From positions 194,877-258,876 of the forward strand of contig NMRB01000227.1 in assembly GCA_002633025.1 (NCBI GenBank): a stretch of 64,000 nucleotides of DNA, given 5' to 3'. Positions within the stretch are counted from its first letter, which is position 1. Each line of letters starts with the position of its first letter. The position numbers and the translations under genes are program-made. Positions 21,259 through 32,584 of the stretch are shown here, piece by piece. The notes below the pieces were generated by a model. It ran no database searches. It saw only the letters and a program-made list of their open reading frames with translations, and was not told the origin of the DNA. The DNA comes from Notospermus geniculatus (Eukaryota > Nemertea > Pilidiophora > Heteronemertea > Lineidae).

Positions 21259-23054
21259 GCAATAATATTGCACGTGGATAGGCCGCTTACATGTACATGT
21301 ACATGTAAGTAAACTCGTTTGAAAAATTAAAACTAAATGACTTATGCTTATTCTGCCTTTTGGTGCCAGATGATATGATAATTGCCTCGTTGATCATTGC
21401 AATATCACCATCAACTCTATCAATCCGGGAGGGGATGCACATATAATGTTTACAGCCCCCGAGGTGTGTAATTCGCTTATTCCGACCTCACAACTCCCTG
21501 CGCGCATTGCAAAAGTCCCCCGGAATCTCCCAGAGTTGATTTTATGAAATTGAAACGAGAAAAATAGCCGTAGGTATTAACTGTTCACTGCTGTGTAATC
21601 AGTTTCGAATATCCAAAACTCATCAGGTGTAATTGAACATGTACATTTGCCTAATTTCTGATTTTCTGTTTGCACCCCGGAGCCGATATCGAAAAATTCA
21701 AGAGTCGAAATTCCTCTGCAGGGAGATGATGTCCATTATTATTACTGGCCTGAAAGCAACTCGTGCACTGACTGAAAACGATACCAGAGTTTGAAATACT
21801 TTAAAGCCACGTTTAAGTGGTCATGATGACAGATTCCAAAATTAATCAGTAGATCAGTACTACTCCTGTTCAGAAATAGGGTCTTTTTAAGCGCCTCTGT
21901 TAGGTTTTCTATCTAGTGGTGGCCGACGTAATCTTTTTTACCTTTAGGCAACCTCGTTTATAGGTTTACAGATGCGGTAAATGTACACTGTATACCACAG
22001 CACTAATTCATGGTGGCGAGGTCAATCATGATCTTGTGTCAATGCTCGACAAAGCTGTTCAAATCTATCTATTTGATGATCTAAGTTACCAATTTGGCAT
22101 TTGAAACTGTTGCTACACATAAAAGAATGAGTTGAAGCATGTTACATTTACCTTACCTGATGAATGGTTAGTCACGCTATAACAGCGCGTTGAACTTCTC
22201 AAGTGGTGAAAAGTATGGCGGCCATTTTTGTCAGCTAAGGTTCGAAACAGTATCAGTCCAGCCTTGGTGTTACCACTGGCTGTATAGGTTGAACAGGACA
22301 CCAGTCTTATCCATTTGGGGAGGGTACAGAGTCACCTCATGCATAATGCGGCATTTTCACTGATTGGCTGTAGCCTACTTATCCTCTCAAACTTTCACAG
22401 GGTCCAAGGCGAGCTGTCACTGAAATAGGCCTACCGGCACCTGTCAACATGACCTCATCTTATTATAGTGGACGGTAGCCATATTGGATATGTTATCAAC
22501 CTGAATTGACCTATTATGTGCTATGCCTTGCTATGTAATGACAGTTCGGGTGGACCGGACTTTGTGCCCTATCTCCTCCGTAGTTAGGGCTTGAAGCCTA
22601 CGAAGAGCGGCCTATGTGTACAGTACAATAGGAGGAGAGTGCCCTTACGGCATTTTGGTTTTAAATAAAGCGATTATTTGTATGAAAAAGAGAGAAAATC
22701 GGTAGTGTTGTGACCTGTGCTGCCATCTACAAGATAGACAGTCTCAGAATGCCAGTGACCTACCAGTGGCTGGTCAACAGATACAGTACACAGTAGGACT
22801 CATGTGAACCTACATGTACATGTATACCACGAATCTGGCTCATCTTAGCATTAGGCTGATTGAAGAGGTATAATTAACCAGACGTGATGCTGCTGTTTAG
22901 AAAGTCAAAACTGCTCCTCCACTGCTCGTGGATTTGACGGTAAACGATTAACAAATGGATTCCTAGCCATGAAACTGTCCCATCTCCAAACACACTCATC
23001 AATAAAGCAACAGAACTTCTACCAGAGGATATTCAAGGACAAACACACTCCCTC
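21259..23054. other. Unannotated 1.8-kb stretch, no gene seen
   Basis: Contains a triple overlapping TACATGTA palindrome at about 21290-21308 and another pair near 22810. No frames above about 62 codons and no repeat copies. Confidence 0.35.
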
Positions 23055-23549
23055 AAAATGTGTTCGCCGCGGGTCAATATGCTAGTAAATATTAAAAGTG
23101 ATTTTACCCCAACAATTGTTTTCGTCTCACAGATAGTTCGCTACGATGTGGATCCAATTATTCTTATGACAAAAACGTACGGTTCTAATACTTTAAACGC
23201 AAAGACGAAAAGTTTGGATAATCGAAATCGAAAGAGCAGGTGCCTTGACGTAATCCAATTTATTATTTGAGAATATTTCAATTTGTATTTCCGACTATTT
23301 ATCAAAATGTGTTCGCCGCGGGTCAATATGCTAGTAAATATTAAAAGTGATTTTACCCCAACAATTGTTTTCGTCTCACAGATAGTTCGCTACGATGTGG
23401 ATCCAATTCTTCTTATGACAAAAACGTACGGTTCTAATACTTTAAACGCAAAGACGGAAAGTTTGGATAATCGAAATCGAAAGAGCAGGTGCCTTGACGT
23501 AATCCAATTTATTATTTGAGAATATTTCAATTTGTATTTCCGACTATTT
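23055..23549 (+). repeat. 249-bp tandem duplication
   Basis: 23055-23303 and 23304-23549 differ at only two positions that I can see. The period of 249 is divisible by three. Each copy carries the same open frame of about 70 codons, starting Met-Cys-Ser-Pro-Arg and ending Gln-Phe-Ile-Ile before TGA. Both differences change the amino acid (Ile to Leu, Lys to Glu). The frame resembles no known family. No N marks the junction, so this may be a real, very recent duplication, though assembly error is possible. Confidence 0.85.
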
Positions 23550-23865
23550 CATAATCAAATGTAGTTATAAATTGCAATACCAGCGAAGGCAATCATGGTT
23601 GGAATTGACTTCTGTATCCTAAAGCAAATAAAAAGGAATTTCAATTTGTGTTTTGAATAATAGCTACAAAGTGTTGATAACTTCGGAACAACATTAACGG
23701 CGTTCACTGCTTTTGGGTTTTCATTCCCCGGCTTGCCTGAAAACCGACGGCAGCGTAACTGCCTCGTTATCTTTCATAGTGGACTTCCAATCGAGGTGCT
23801 GCTGTACTGCAACAATGCTGCCGGTCAGCAACATTGTACGATTTCCTACCGATGACTGGACTGTG
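23550..23865. other. Unannotated stretch, no gene seen
   Basis: Nothing recognised between the tandem duplication and the tRNA-like hairpin. Confidence 0.35.
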
Positions 23866-23990
23866 TAGCTCAATTGGATAATACTGTATTCGCTATACGG
23901 ACACGCGGATTAACAAAGCCTTTACAAAGGGTTCGGCACCGTGAAGCCATTGTTAATTGGCGTGTCCGTATACCGTGTAGCTCTATGCAG
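23866..23990 (+). mobile_element. tRNA-like SINE head or hairpin, family D-like
   Basis: TAGCTCAATTGG fits a pol III A box and GGGTTCGGCACC a degenerate B box about 50 nt downstream. Between and after them, TATACGGACACGC and GCGTGTCCGTATA form a strong inverted pair (23894-23915 with 23950-23972). The right half recurs at 49085-49155. It may be a SINE or a TIR element carrying box-like sequence. Confidence 0.4.
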
Positions 23991-24298
23991 TCGCAGCCTA
24001 AAATAGGACTTTCAAAAAATCTGCTTGACACTTTGCATGTCGCATTAGTGCTCGTTTTTCATTACAGTTAATTACAGTGTAGAAAGTGTCGAAAAGCTTG
24101 ACAAAATTGTTTTCCTTCGAGGCGTATTTGACATTTTATACGAAAAGATGTTGATCAATTCATAGTAACGATCTGTGCTCCAGGTATGTAACGCTCATAA
24201 ACGGTCTCGGCTCATTTAATCGATATTTTGCGAGTTTTCCTTGAAGAGAGGCAGATAGCTATGCATTAGAATTAAGGATGAAATGTTCATCATCAAAT
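23991..24298. other. Unannotated stretch, no gene seen
   Basis: AT-rich sequence with nothing recognised. Confidence 0.35.
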
Positions 24299-24554
24299 TT
24301 AAAGCCCCTCTGTATTGAATTTTGCGGTATTTTCAAAGTGTTACGAGAATGCAGGTAGAGGTCTCATCCTAGCCTTGTGAAGATCCCAAAAATGCCTGAT
24401 ATGTATTTCAGATAATCAAGACCTAGTTTTCAGCACACATTTAAAAAACTGCAGGCAGATCTCTAATGTATTCAGATAGAGCATAGTACATTTTACACTA
24501 CACTAACGTCGGCGAACGTAAGCACTTTCGGAACTGAATACAGTGTGGCTTTAA
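24299..24554. mobile_element. Complete TTAA-ended MITE (piggyBac-like)
   Basis: TTAAAGCCCCTCTGTATTGAA at the left and the inverse TTCGGAACTGAATAC ... GTGTGGCTTTAA at the right. TTAA target-like sites bound both ends. The interior carries GGTAGAGGTCTCAT and CTAGTTTTCAGCACAC, shared with the copies at 9989 and 38587. TTAA specificity is typical of piggyBac elements; the class is inferred from that alone. Confidence 0.75.
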
Positions 24555-27002
24555 CAAAAAAAATACATTTGTATGTACTGATCATAAAAAATGACGATAG
24601 CTAGATCATATTTGTAACATTTCCAAATGATGTCTGTGTAACTACCCCCTCAAAGTTGTGGGCACAGATCATTGGCTGTTCTTCCTGGTTCCCTGTCCTT
24701 CACAAATGAAGCTACTGTGGTCATGAAGATCAGAAGACGAACTCTCTTTGGACCCAACACTCAAAGTTGATTGGTCCTTTTAACATGGAAATTGTAGCTT
24801 GGCGAAAATAGACCGATAAATCATGTCCATTATATGCCAATTCTTTCCTAAACTGGTATTTATTAGTCATTTATCAGACCCAGTTAAGAAGTTCTGAGCT
24901 GGTAACTGACCACTCGGGGACGTTGATGTATTGGCTGGATTTTTATGAAACTGATTTTCATGATGGAGATGCGCCATAAAAACTGTGATTCAAGTGACTT
25001 GACTGAGATTAATGTTGGTCATTTGAAATGAGTGAATACAGTCTACAGTGTTGCGTCATTTGGCGATGATGATTCGTCTTCGATAGATATCGGGAAATCT
25101 CGGTAATGACTGCGAAATACTCATGGAAAATGGAACTCTGTGTTGGTAAAAACGTAAGGTACAAGGGTATAACTCGAGTCAAAAGCATTAGATACTGTAC
25201 GTTATCAGCTGACTTGGCTTATTCGATACCTTCCAGCATCTGACTCATTCACAGTTGAGCAACGATTATGATTATCATAGGCATTCAAATGAAACAGACC
25301 AAAATGGAGCCCATGTACCCATAAAGGAATCAAACATAAAGGTTTAACTGCGAACGATGAAGTAACTGAGGGATACACTTCATGTCTTGCCACCAGATGT
25401 CTCTCACTGCCTGAATTTTGGCTTGTCGTAATAGGCAGGAGCTTCAACTTCTTTATGGTTGTGGGGAAAATGAATCTGTCAACTTGATGCCTTGAATTCC
25501 ATTTCTGAGGATAACAGAGCTATTTGCAGCTGAATCAGTGTTCCATGTGCAATGTACTTAAGCCTATTCAAATGTACACAGATGACCCAGCCACATCATC
25601 GTTTGTGGGGTTTTCATTAATTCAGTCCTGTTGTATCATAATATCAACTAGTCGGAATTCAACAAAATTTGCACTGAACATGCAGAAGGATATTGCCTAT
25701 CATATGAAAGAGTCAGAATGAAAATCTCTTGAAGTTAAAATGCTACATTTCTAAGTGTTGAACCCTTGATGATACAACCGCACGGGTAACAGAGACCAAC
25801 GTCAGTTCTCCATGGCACCATTCGGAGACGACAACGTTTTTGCTGAGTATGTCTCAGATCTCGTGTTGCTGACTGAATGAAACCGCCTTGTGAATCGAAA
25901 AGTCCCCAGATCCTTTTTCTTTCCAAAGCAAGGCTTACGCGTAAGTAGCAATCTACTTTTGCTACCCTGGTCAGTCTTGGGGATTATGTATGATTTGTCT
26001 GAAAAAAACGCCCACTGATAGTCTTAGCTGGTGTCTCTAGTGAAAAGGCAACATTGATGAATCAAAGAAAACCATCAGCTAGAATTTTACGGAGGAAGCT
26101 TATGGCCTATACGTCAGACACCATCCGATTAGTAGAGAATGGGTTTGTGCCATGAATAGTAGGAAAATATCCTTTATGGAACACCTTGATTCGTATTCAT
26201 CCTCTTCTAAATCGGGTCGGCAAAGGTAGGTTCATGCTGAGTACAGCACCTTTTGTGTCGCTGTTGAATAGTCTTATGCACTTATTGTCATAGTTACATT
26301 CGTATTTAGTACGATTTACGAAAGATTGTATGTATAAGTCAAATACATCATTCAGCGTGAAGGAATTGTGTTTGAAAGGAATGAGAGACAGGCAATTTTT
26401 TATCCTTTCTGGCTAAGAGTTAAAGCAACAACTCTCATCTTCCAGAACTTCTGCAACAGTGCGATTGGCAACACAAATGTTTTAATGTTTCTACTTGCAG
26501 GAGACGTTTTTCCTCCGTGCCAAACTAGAAAGATGTCAAAAGTTTATATAAAAATCACAAGTTTGTGTAAAAATCCTTTTATTGCGAAATCTCTACGCCA
26601 CTTATAACGTTTCACTGTCTGAATTATCAGTCACTCTGCTTTACCCGAAGGCGCCACCACCAATGCACCTATGCTTACCCGAGGCTAACGTATACGAGTG
26701 TTCTCTTTGTTTCCAGTTTTTAAACCGCCGTTGCCATCAACACGTCTTTAACGAAAACATCGCATACCGTAGGGAAGAACAATCGGTCCACTTGTAATCT
26801 CGCCAAAACAAAAGATTGCATCATTTGTAGAGAATTGCATGCGGGATATCCTTAGGTGTGACAGGATACTCACTACGATGGTTATGAAAATGAATGTCGT
26901 GATTTTGTTTGTCGAATTGCTGTAGGTTACCATTTGCTGATAGTTAAAACACAACATTTTCTGCTCTGGTGGCATTTTTTCTTCTGCGTGACGTGATTCT
27001 AT
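24555..27002. other. Unannotated 2.4-kb stretch, no gene seen
   Basis: Frames reach about 80 codons on both strands with nothing recognised. No repeat family members were found, so this is one of the longer unique stretches. Confidence 0.4.
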
Positions 27003-27120
27003 GGGCCGTATTCTAGAAGCTCCCTTAACTCTTAGGTTTACCTTTAGCTATTGTTTGCAGGGCAGAATACAAAAGCTTGAAGTGGACCTTAGAGTTAAGG
27101 AGGCTTCTAGAATACGGGCC
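27003..27120. mobile_element. Palindromic MITE, family C copy 2 (inverted)
   Basis: GGGCCGTATTCTAGAAGCTCC and its inverse. The centre GCTATTGTTTGCAGGGCAGA is the reverse complement of the copy-1 centre, so this copy lies in the opposite orientation. Confidence 0.85.
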
Positions 27121-27217
27121 TAAGTATTTGTCTTTCTGTGTTTGTTATAGCTTCATTTGCTGAAAAATTATGTCATATTCATATAGCCCTGAGAACGGTG
27201 GGCGAAATCTCCGTCGA

Positions 27218-27459
27218 CTAAAGTATGGCAACATCTATCTTTGACCTAATGGAATGCGGAAGTTAGGAAATTGATCGTTGGATTTTCCACGGACCTTTAA
27301 TCACACGCGGCTATTGAATGACCGGTGGACAACACGAACAATCGGGAACGACCACAAGTGATCGACAGGCATGATTAAAAATCGCAAAGCTCTGTCACAT
27401 TACATGACTTCCGCATTCCATTAGGTCGAAGATAGGTGTTGCCAGACTTTACTTCAGTT
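27218..27459. mobile_element. TIR element with TGGCAACA ends
   Basis: ACTAAAGTATGGCAACATCTATC ... GACCTAATGGAATGCGGAAGT on the left. The right side carries the inverse ACTTCCGCATTCCATTAGGT ... TGTTGCCAGACTTTACTTCAGT. Arms are about 50 bp. GTTTGGCAACATCTAA just downstream (27487-27502) is a further partial copy of the end. Confidence 0.7.
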
Positions 27460-27510
27460 ACGGATTCAATGTCAGTCGGTGGTGAAGTTTGGCAACATCT
27501 AACTTCTTAA

Positions 27511-27595
27511 GACATCTTAAGTGAAACATTTCCCTTAAACTACTGTACCAAACAAAAGATTAAGGGGAAATTTTCACTTAAGTTGTTTTATGCAC
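27511..27595. mobile_element. Palindromic MITE, family D copy 2 (degenerate)
   Basis: GACATCTTAAGTGAAACATTTCC ... TGTACCAAACAAAAGATTAA ... TTTTCACTTAAGTTGTTTTATGCA. The left terminus has decayed. Confidence 0.65.
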
Positions 27596-29280
27596 ATTGG
27601 TTCTGAACAATAAGAAATCGTTTCAATAAGAAATCGTCGTGGGTCAGTAACCTGAATGGTATTCAACAAATATTTCTACGCAGCGACACCTCATCCATGA
27701 TGGCCGTCGGTACGTTCCCCATGGACAGGCCTCTGATCAAAGAATCCTTCTAACCGATTGACTATCGTGGCTGATGCTTTCATACGATACAGCAATGACT
27801 CTAGTCTAATCAATTGGAAACTACAGCTAATGTGAAATTGACGAATGGCGGCGGGATGTAAGGCTCGATGATGAACACAGGCATGGCCTAAAAAGCATCC
27901 ATTCATCGTTACTGCGAGTGGGCTGAGCATAAACACTCTTTGATGACCTCTTCGGGCTAATTTATACTTCCTCGGGCTAATTTATATTTCCTCCTATCGA
28001 CCAGAATGCAGAGTAAATGACGTTTTGTTGTTTTCTCGCTGCGGCGATTCATGGAATCTAATCCCAAAATAGGAACGCAGGTTGAACCAGCTTTTTAATT
28101 GTTCAGGTTTGCCAGTGGATGATGTGACAATGGAAAAGTTGTGGCTCAAAAGAGTTCAAGATAATCTTCGTTGGTGCATACGGCCCAACTCATATCAAGT
28201 AACACGTGGTTGTAAAGTACGACATGTAGTTGGCTACTCTCAGAGTCCTTCCGATAGTCAGTAACCGGAATCAAATTTTCTGTAATCCCCAAAGTACCCT
28301 TGTCAAATTTTCCACAGTAATGAAATATGTCTTATCAAAATCTCCTCAGTCACGGCTTATCGGGTGTGACGTGTGGAGTGCAACACGACGCCCAGCTTTT
28401 CACACTAGACTGTTGTCAGATGAACTCAGCTAAGGTATCTTTGAGTGAAAACCTACTTCGGGCTTGTATTGTACGTGATGCATGTGACGTTTGATCATGC
28501 CGAAGGCGGGGTCGTACGTCAGCTCATGCTGTAAATGCGAGGACTCCTGATGAATACTTCAGCAATCACTTGGATATGCCTGAGTAATTTCTTGAGAAGA
28601 TCCATCAAAGCTGACAGAATCGATCACCGTTTTGTTCTCAACTGTGATTGTGTCACTAGCGCCTGGGAGTTGGTGGGAGCTGTGAATACACGCATACCAT
28701 CGACTTGTTCCGTTTCGTCAAGGGATAAGTATGCCCTGATGAATTTGTGTAAACCTCCAGTCGTTCTGGGAACAGAGTTGTGAATGGGTTATATGATGAT
28801 GAGGCCAGTGAGATATCCTAGTACTCAAACACCCCCAACGCCCTGACTAGAAGACGAATTGATATCCCTGCGTGTCCCTGTGGAGCTGAAACCTCGTTAG
28901 ACTCTGCAAAGAGCGTGTTTTTAATGGCCGACGACTTTGATTGAGAATCTCTTCACGACTTTTTGAGAACGGTATCATTACTTGAGGCGGCAATGCCTTT
29001 GATACGTTGCTGAGATGATTTTGATGCAGCATCAGTTAAAAGGGTGGAGAGGGATACATTTGTGTGAATGCAAATGTCATCCCCGGCACAGCGCTGCGGT
29101 TGTTGATCATTTTCCATTGTGCTCAAAGCCTACAGAACACACGGCACGACTTTCCCTCGTGCAAACAATTTTTACAGTCCTCTCCACCGCAAACTGTGAT
29201 GCAACCTAGGAAAACCTTTTACATTTCTCCATGAATAAAAGGGTTAAAAACTTGCGAGTGTTAAGCGGCCCACACATGAT
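27596..29280. other. Unannotated 1.7-kb stretch, no gene seen
   Basis: Includes a short tandem pair CTCGGGCTAATTTATA at about 27950-27990. Several frames of 60-82 codons occur on both strands, none recognisable. Confidence 0.35.
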
Positions 29281-29423
29281 CAATTATTGCACAATATGGG
29301 ACCCAAAATGGGGGCATGTGCTTCTGGCATGATACATGTAGTTACAAGAACGATTGGCAATAAAATTGGCAATAATATTGCCCATTTTGATCCACATTTG
29401 TGCAATAAAACTGAACGTGAATG
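29281..29423. mobile_element. GGATCAAAATGGGCAAT family, fragment
   Basis: ATTATTGCACAATATGGGACCCAAAATGG...CATGTGCTTCTGGCATGAT ... GGCAATAATATTGCCCATTT, collinear with the right arm of the element at 20912-21258. Confidence 0.7.
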
Positions 29424-30556
29424 AGTGGTGCCCAGTCAATAGCTGATGATATTAATACAGGAGCATAGGCATTGTCATGCCTGGGAGACATATGAAGGGT
29501 ATATAAGATCGCATCACAGTTCGACAGCTCTCTTGTCGATTCTACAAAAGAACAACAAGTTCTTGCCGGTTAGATTCTGGGTGTCTTGCTTCCATGAAGA
29601 TTTCCCTTGTTTCCTTCCCACCTTTGCAATTTCTGTGTTACCGTCAAATTTGCTTATACACCGTTAAAAATTATAGCATAATTTTGAGAAAATGCGTGAA
29701 GCAGAGTCCCCAGAACTATTCTGTAAAGGTTTTTGGTGATATTACCATAGATTTGTGGAGCTTACGACACTTACAGTGGATACCGATGCTGGTGCATTCA
29801 TTCTAGTCTCTCTCTTGGAGGAAAGGTAGCCAAATTACCTTCAGTAATATCACCTACATGTACAAATTTACAGAATAGTTCTTTGGACTCTGCTGCAGGC
29901 ACTTTTAAGACTGTACCAGCAGGAACAGATTCCGTGTGTGCTACGAGCGCCTGTCGTAGAATGTTATAGAAATTGTCATGCGTCTATCAATTCGTGTCAT
30001 CAAATTTTCACACTGCCCTGGATGCAACGTGCTTGTTCAATAGATTCCAGTCTACCCAAAGAACAACTCAAGCTGCTCTCGTGCAGTAAAGTCATAATGG
30101 TAACACAACCTTACTTTCTTTGTTGTGTAAATGTATAGGATTAGGATAAGCACTACATAAGCGTATCGTATTTTTTATTCACTAAATAAACGACTTGTTT
30201 TGCTTTGATCAGTAGATTACACTGAGGTACAAGGCGAATGTACATGTACCACGACATACCATGACATCCATCCCTATATTTGGATGCAGTCAATACTAAG
30301 TACGATTGATCAAGGCCCAAGGCAACTGAGACATTGATCAAAGCGGCAGGAACAAAAGGCTGGGAAATGTACGGTTAACTCTTTAATGGAAGTAAATGAT
30401 CCGGGGAAGGGATGGTGATATATACATGTAGGTTGCGCAGCTTGCCGACTCCGACTCCAGCTTCAACTACCAGTATGAATTGCAGTCCGCTGTAGACATC
30501 CTTGATAAAAATGATTTGATAGACGTTTGCAAATCGTAAAATGCCATAACTTTATT
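29424..30556. other. Unannotated 1.1-kb stretch, no gene seen
   Basis: Frames of 62-76 codons only. TACATGTA words occur near 29330, 29855, 30240 and 30423. No repeat copy was found. Confidence 0.35.
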
Positions 30557-31004
30557 GCACAAGGATCAAAATGGGCAATATTATTGCCAATCTTTCTTCT
30601 ACCCATCATGCCAGAAGCTCGCGACCCCATTTTGGGCCCGATATAGAGGCTACATGTACATGTATATACGTCATAATCCATTAGGTCATTCATGCATAAT
30701 TAGCCATGGGTCTGGAGGGAAACTTTACATTACAAATGTAAAAGAAAAGGTGTGAATTGCTAATTTTCATGCCTGATAAACAAGTATTAAATGCAAAATT
30801 TTAGGAAAAGATGTGATTTTATTCTCCAGTACATATAACAGAAAGTTGGAATGATTTTAGAAGTAGTCAACAAAATATTTTGCTTTTGGTGTCATTAAGT
30901 TCAGTAATTTCTAATAAACCTTCCATCCAATATGGCATAAACTAAGGGTTCGTTATACAGGAAGTGACATCACGTGCATACCATCTATTGTGCAATTATA
31001 TCGG
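30557..31004. mobile_element. GGATCAAAATGGGCAAT family, split by a nested element
   Basis: The first part, GGATCAAAATGGGCAATATT ... TTTTGGGCCCGATAT, matches the left arm of 20912-21258. In that copy the sequence continues TGTGCAATAATATT; here TGTGCAATTATAT resumes only at 30990, after the nested element. Confidence 0.7.
30641..30989. mobile_element. Nested TATAGAGG-ended element
   Basis: It shares about 200 bp with 52814-53051 (TTAAATGCAAAATTTT, AGTACATATAACAGAAAGTT, GTCAACAAAATATTTTGC, GGAAGTGACATCACGTGC). The ends are AGAGGCTACATG and a diverged inverse GCATACCATCT. It interrupts a GGATCAAAATGGG element, leaving a short AT or TAT duplication. Copies differ in length because of extra sequence near 30660-30760. 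Confidence 0.7.
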
Positions 31005-31689
31005 ATGGTATATCTTGGCCTGCTTAACACGGATACTCGGCCTTCTTCACGGTGACTTTTTTACCGCTGTTGCCAGTGCCCCGCCATTGCATTGAATACC
31101 ACGACGTCGTTGGCCCCTACCGGCCGGATGATGACGACGACGACTTCGACTGGTTTCCTGCTTCTTGTTACCAAACACAATCGCCCGTGATGGCACAGGT
31201 AGTCCCTACTTCTTTAAAGCAGAATTTGTTTACAAAGACCGCAGGATTATGCAGACACCGAGCAAGACACTTACTGTTTGTGTACGAGCCTATGGAGTGT
31301 CTGAGGTTGTCATATGAATTATGACTGAGTAAATGTTCAAAATAATATATTACCATAGCAGCCAAAAGCAACTTCATATTTCATCAGGTCAATGTACATT
31401 TGTTTCGCTAATTAAGTGTCGACGTCTAACAAAGTTTCAACGACTCCCCTGGCGCAACGCATTTCCCCTTTCTTTTAATGAAGCGCCAAATAAAGTAACC
31501 CGCCAACGGTAAGGAGGTGGTGATTTCAACCAAATGCGTTTTCTGAAAGCTACGTGGGCTTGTCTTGTTGCGTTTTAACGGTGAAAGCATAATTAGAATT
31601 ACACACGTACACACGTATTAAGCTTCTCACACCTGTTCAAAATACCCGTGCTTTTCCAGACCCGGGTCAAACCCGTGTGTGTACGAAAA
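31005..31689. other. Unannotated stretch with a GAC-rich patch
   Basis: A 90-codon frame from 31052 includes six Asp from a (GAY)n run, then Phe-Asp-Trp-Phe. It looks more protein-like than most frames here but is unrecognised, and the Asp run is explained by a short GAC microsatellite. Confidence 0.3.
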
Positions 31690-31766
31690 GCCCTCTTCGT
31701 CGCATCGAATAATGGGATTGACGTTCGCGTTGACGTTTCGGGGGCTTTGCGAAAACTCTTTATTAT
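31690..31766. mobile_element. AGGGAGTTTTCGCAAAG MITE, half copy
   Basis: CTCTTCGTCGCATCGAATAATGGG ... GTTTCGGGGGCTTTGCGAAAACT matches the right half of 32455-32584. The left arm is missing. Confidence 0.7.
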
Positions 31767-32454
31767 CTCTTCTGTCGGTCGAATGAGAGTAATTTCTGAA
31801 ACCAGGCAATGAAAAATCAGTAGTCACGCACAAGCACATAAAAAGCAGATTTTGTGGTCGACTCAACGAATACTCGAACTAGATTTTGTGAAGAAAAAAA
31901 CTGTCTGTATCAACTCTACTTGTTCGACTGACAAACACAATGGCGACGCATAGCAGGTTCTCGAAGAGGCGATCTCCGACATATCACGGCTTTGGTGGAA
32001 ATCACACATTTCGCCGTAAGCTATCAGAAAAACCTCTCCAAGTAATCCACGATTGTCAAGGCAAAGAAGGCAGTTGACAGCCAAACGGAGTCATTTCTGA
32101 CGGTTTGAAATCTTTATCGAGTTCTCTAACGCGATTTGCATAAGAAATCGCATGTTCTTTTGTTTGCTTCACACCTGCAAATCTCAATTTACATCCGGGT
32201 AATCGTCTAATACCTCTTCTGTGTTGGCGGTAGGAAAGTTAAGCTGCGGCGATACGGGAATTTGAAATGCAGACGATCTGATTTGAGGGCTCTGATTCGA
32301 AGACGAAGATGAAGTAGCAGGCGATAGATCAACTTCTGCCGTCAGATTTATGTTGTTCGTCACTGCACATGTTAGGGTGTTACATGTACATCTAGCTGGT
32401 CTGGTTGAGCTGAAAATAGGTCTGGATGTTTTCGGCCTCGTGTTTGGGACCACT
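31767..32454. other. Unannotated stretch, no gene seen
   Basis: A 100-codon minus frame at 32184-32486 (Ser/Asn/Thr rich) runs into the neighbouring MITE and is unrecognised. Confidence 0.35.
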
Positions 32455-32584
32455 AGGGAGTTTTCGCAAAGCCTCCGAAACGCCAACGCGAATGTCTATC
32501 CTTTTGTTCGGTGCTCTCTTCGTCGCATCGAACAATGGGTTTGGCGTTCGCGTTGGCGTTTTGGGGGCTTTGCGAAAACTCCCT
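32455..32584. mobile_element. AGGGAGTTTTCGCAAAG MITE, complete copy
   Basis: AGGGAGTTTTCGCAAAGCC ... CGAAACGCCAACGCGAA and the inverse, bordered by TA on both sides (a 2-bp TA duplication fits Tc1/mariner-type targets). The centre is TCGTCGCATCGAACAATGGG. The strong symmetry produces long frames on both strands, which should not be read as genes. Confidence 0.85.
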
